Source: Symbiodinium microadriaticum (taxonomy: Eukaryota > Sar > Dinophyceae > Suessiales > Symbiodiniaceae). Taken from it: 64,000 nt of DNA. Made by a program: the position numbers and the translations under genes. Positions 63,660 through 64,000 of the stretch are shown piece after piece. Below the pieces are notes generated by a model. That model searched no databases. It was not told the DNA's origin and worked only from the letters and a program-made list of their open reading frames with translations. The stretch's first letter is position 1. Each line of letters starts with the position of its first letter. Where the stretch lies: positions 479,057 to 543,056 of the forward strand of contig LSRX01000076.1 in assembly GCA_001939145.1 (NCBI GenBank), written 5' to 3'.

Positions 63660-63842
63660 ATGCAAAACCTTGTAAAGGCCTGATGAAGTCCCCAAAACCC
63701 ACGAACTCTCCGGGGTAAACAAGCCGAACCCCCTTCAAGCCCCACAAAAACTGCTACGCACAACACACTCACACCTAAATCAAGGTGCAGATGTCCGTGA
63801 CCAAACCGCAGCAATAAACATCGGTGACATTCTCTTTCTCCT

Positions 63843-63843
63843 N
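63843..63843. other. Assembly gap (single N)
   Basis: Replaces ggggc and the G run present at 60004-60017 in copy 1. Confidence 0.98.
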
Positions 63844-64000
63844 GGAGATACGGCTCTTAGGGTTTTCAGGTCCTCTATAAGTTTAGTTCTCCTTGACTTC
63901 CTGAGCATGAATTACGCCCTGCTTGTTATGGGTTGACAGTTCAAAGTATATAGTTTAGTCTAAAGTTTAGTACATAGTAAAGCATGTAGGAATGTAGGAG

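Larger units (their letters stand above)
62982..64000. repeat. Second copy of the 3.84-kb unit, cut by window end
   Basis: Identical to 59143-60174 apart from the N at 63843. The match starts within CCCTAAA repeats, so the exact left border is blurred by them. Confidence 0.95.

Noticed and set aside
1..64000. Trans-splicing leader or acceptor gene (dinoflagellate spliced leader)
   Set aside because: I looked for the known leader core and saw no match; single bases could have been missed by eye.

Overview
The window reads as nuclear DNA of a eukaryotic alga or protist, most likely a dinoflagellate. The reasons are: TTTAGGG/CCCTAAA telomere-type motifs scattered in both orientations across the whole window; very sparse coding; tiny exons (50-200 bp) whose 3' splice sites are mostly AG|G; some apparent GC or GA 5' splice sites beside GT; no bacterial operons, ribosome binding sites or IS elements; and heavy microsatellite, minisatellite and foldback content. 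The species cannot be named from the sequence. Most open frames here are chance or repeat-derived, including the 500-codon frames at 31.3-32.8 kb.

Nearly all coding sequence I can support is on the minus strand and is exonic. Three exon chains stay in frame across several introns and are the best genes: 8.49-9.07 kb (4 exons), 37.15-39.18 kb (5 exons) and 61.77-62.59 kb (4 exons). Single exons with recognisable character are two ankyrin-like exons (12.6 and 14.8 kb), two coiled-coil exons (21.6-22.0 kb), a short beta-rich VRLxTGREIAIKPxNL module (34.7 kb) and a Cys-rich, probably zinc-binding exon (36.3-36.5 kb). The exons may belong to a few long genes or to a unidirectional cluster; the sequence alone does not settle this. 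Most single-exon calls rest on open frame, splice-site context and residue character, and their confidence is set low.

Layout. 0-8 kb: a 98-bp minisatellite, an assembly gap, an unusual cascade of foldback hairpins at 4 kb between inverted telomere-like blocks, then microsatellites and a 0.4-kb telomere-like block. 8-30.6 kb: minus-strand exons in introns full of telomere-like repeats and small foldback elements, plus a 1.2-kb element with terminal inverted repeats. 30.8-32.7 kb: a compound trinucleotide array with about 1.1 kb of perfect GGTGGTAGT. 32.8-39 kb: palindrome cluster, degenerate 33-bp repeats and more minus exons with MITEs in their introns. 39-50 kb: mostly repeats and trinucleotide islands with few exons. 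50-54.4 kb: two tRNA-derived SINE-like copies and a second array of the 42-44-bp minisatellite first seen at 18 kb. 54-64 kb: further exons and a 3.84-kb unit that is repeated in tandem at the window end, with N gaps at its seams.

The most interesting signal is the overlap between telomere-type repeats and splicing. TTTAG|GG is itself a good 3' splice site and GTTTAGG a usable 5' splice site. A 61-nt intron at 8556-8616 is made almost entirely of degenerate TTTAGGG, and several other exons are bounded by GTTTAG. Second is a set of at least seven short foldback (MITE-like) families, several of them repeated within the window and located inside introns.
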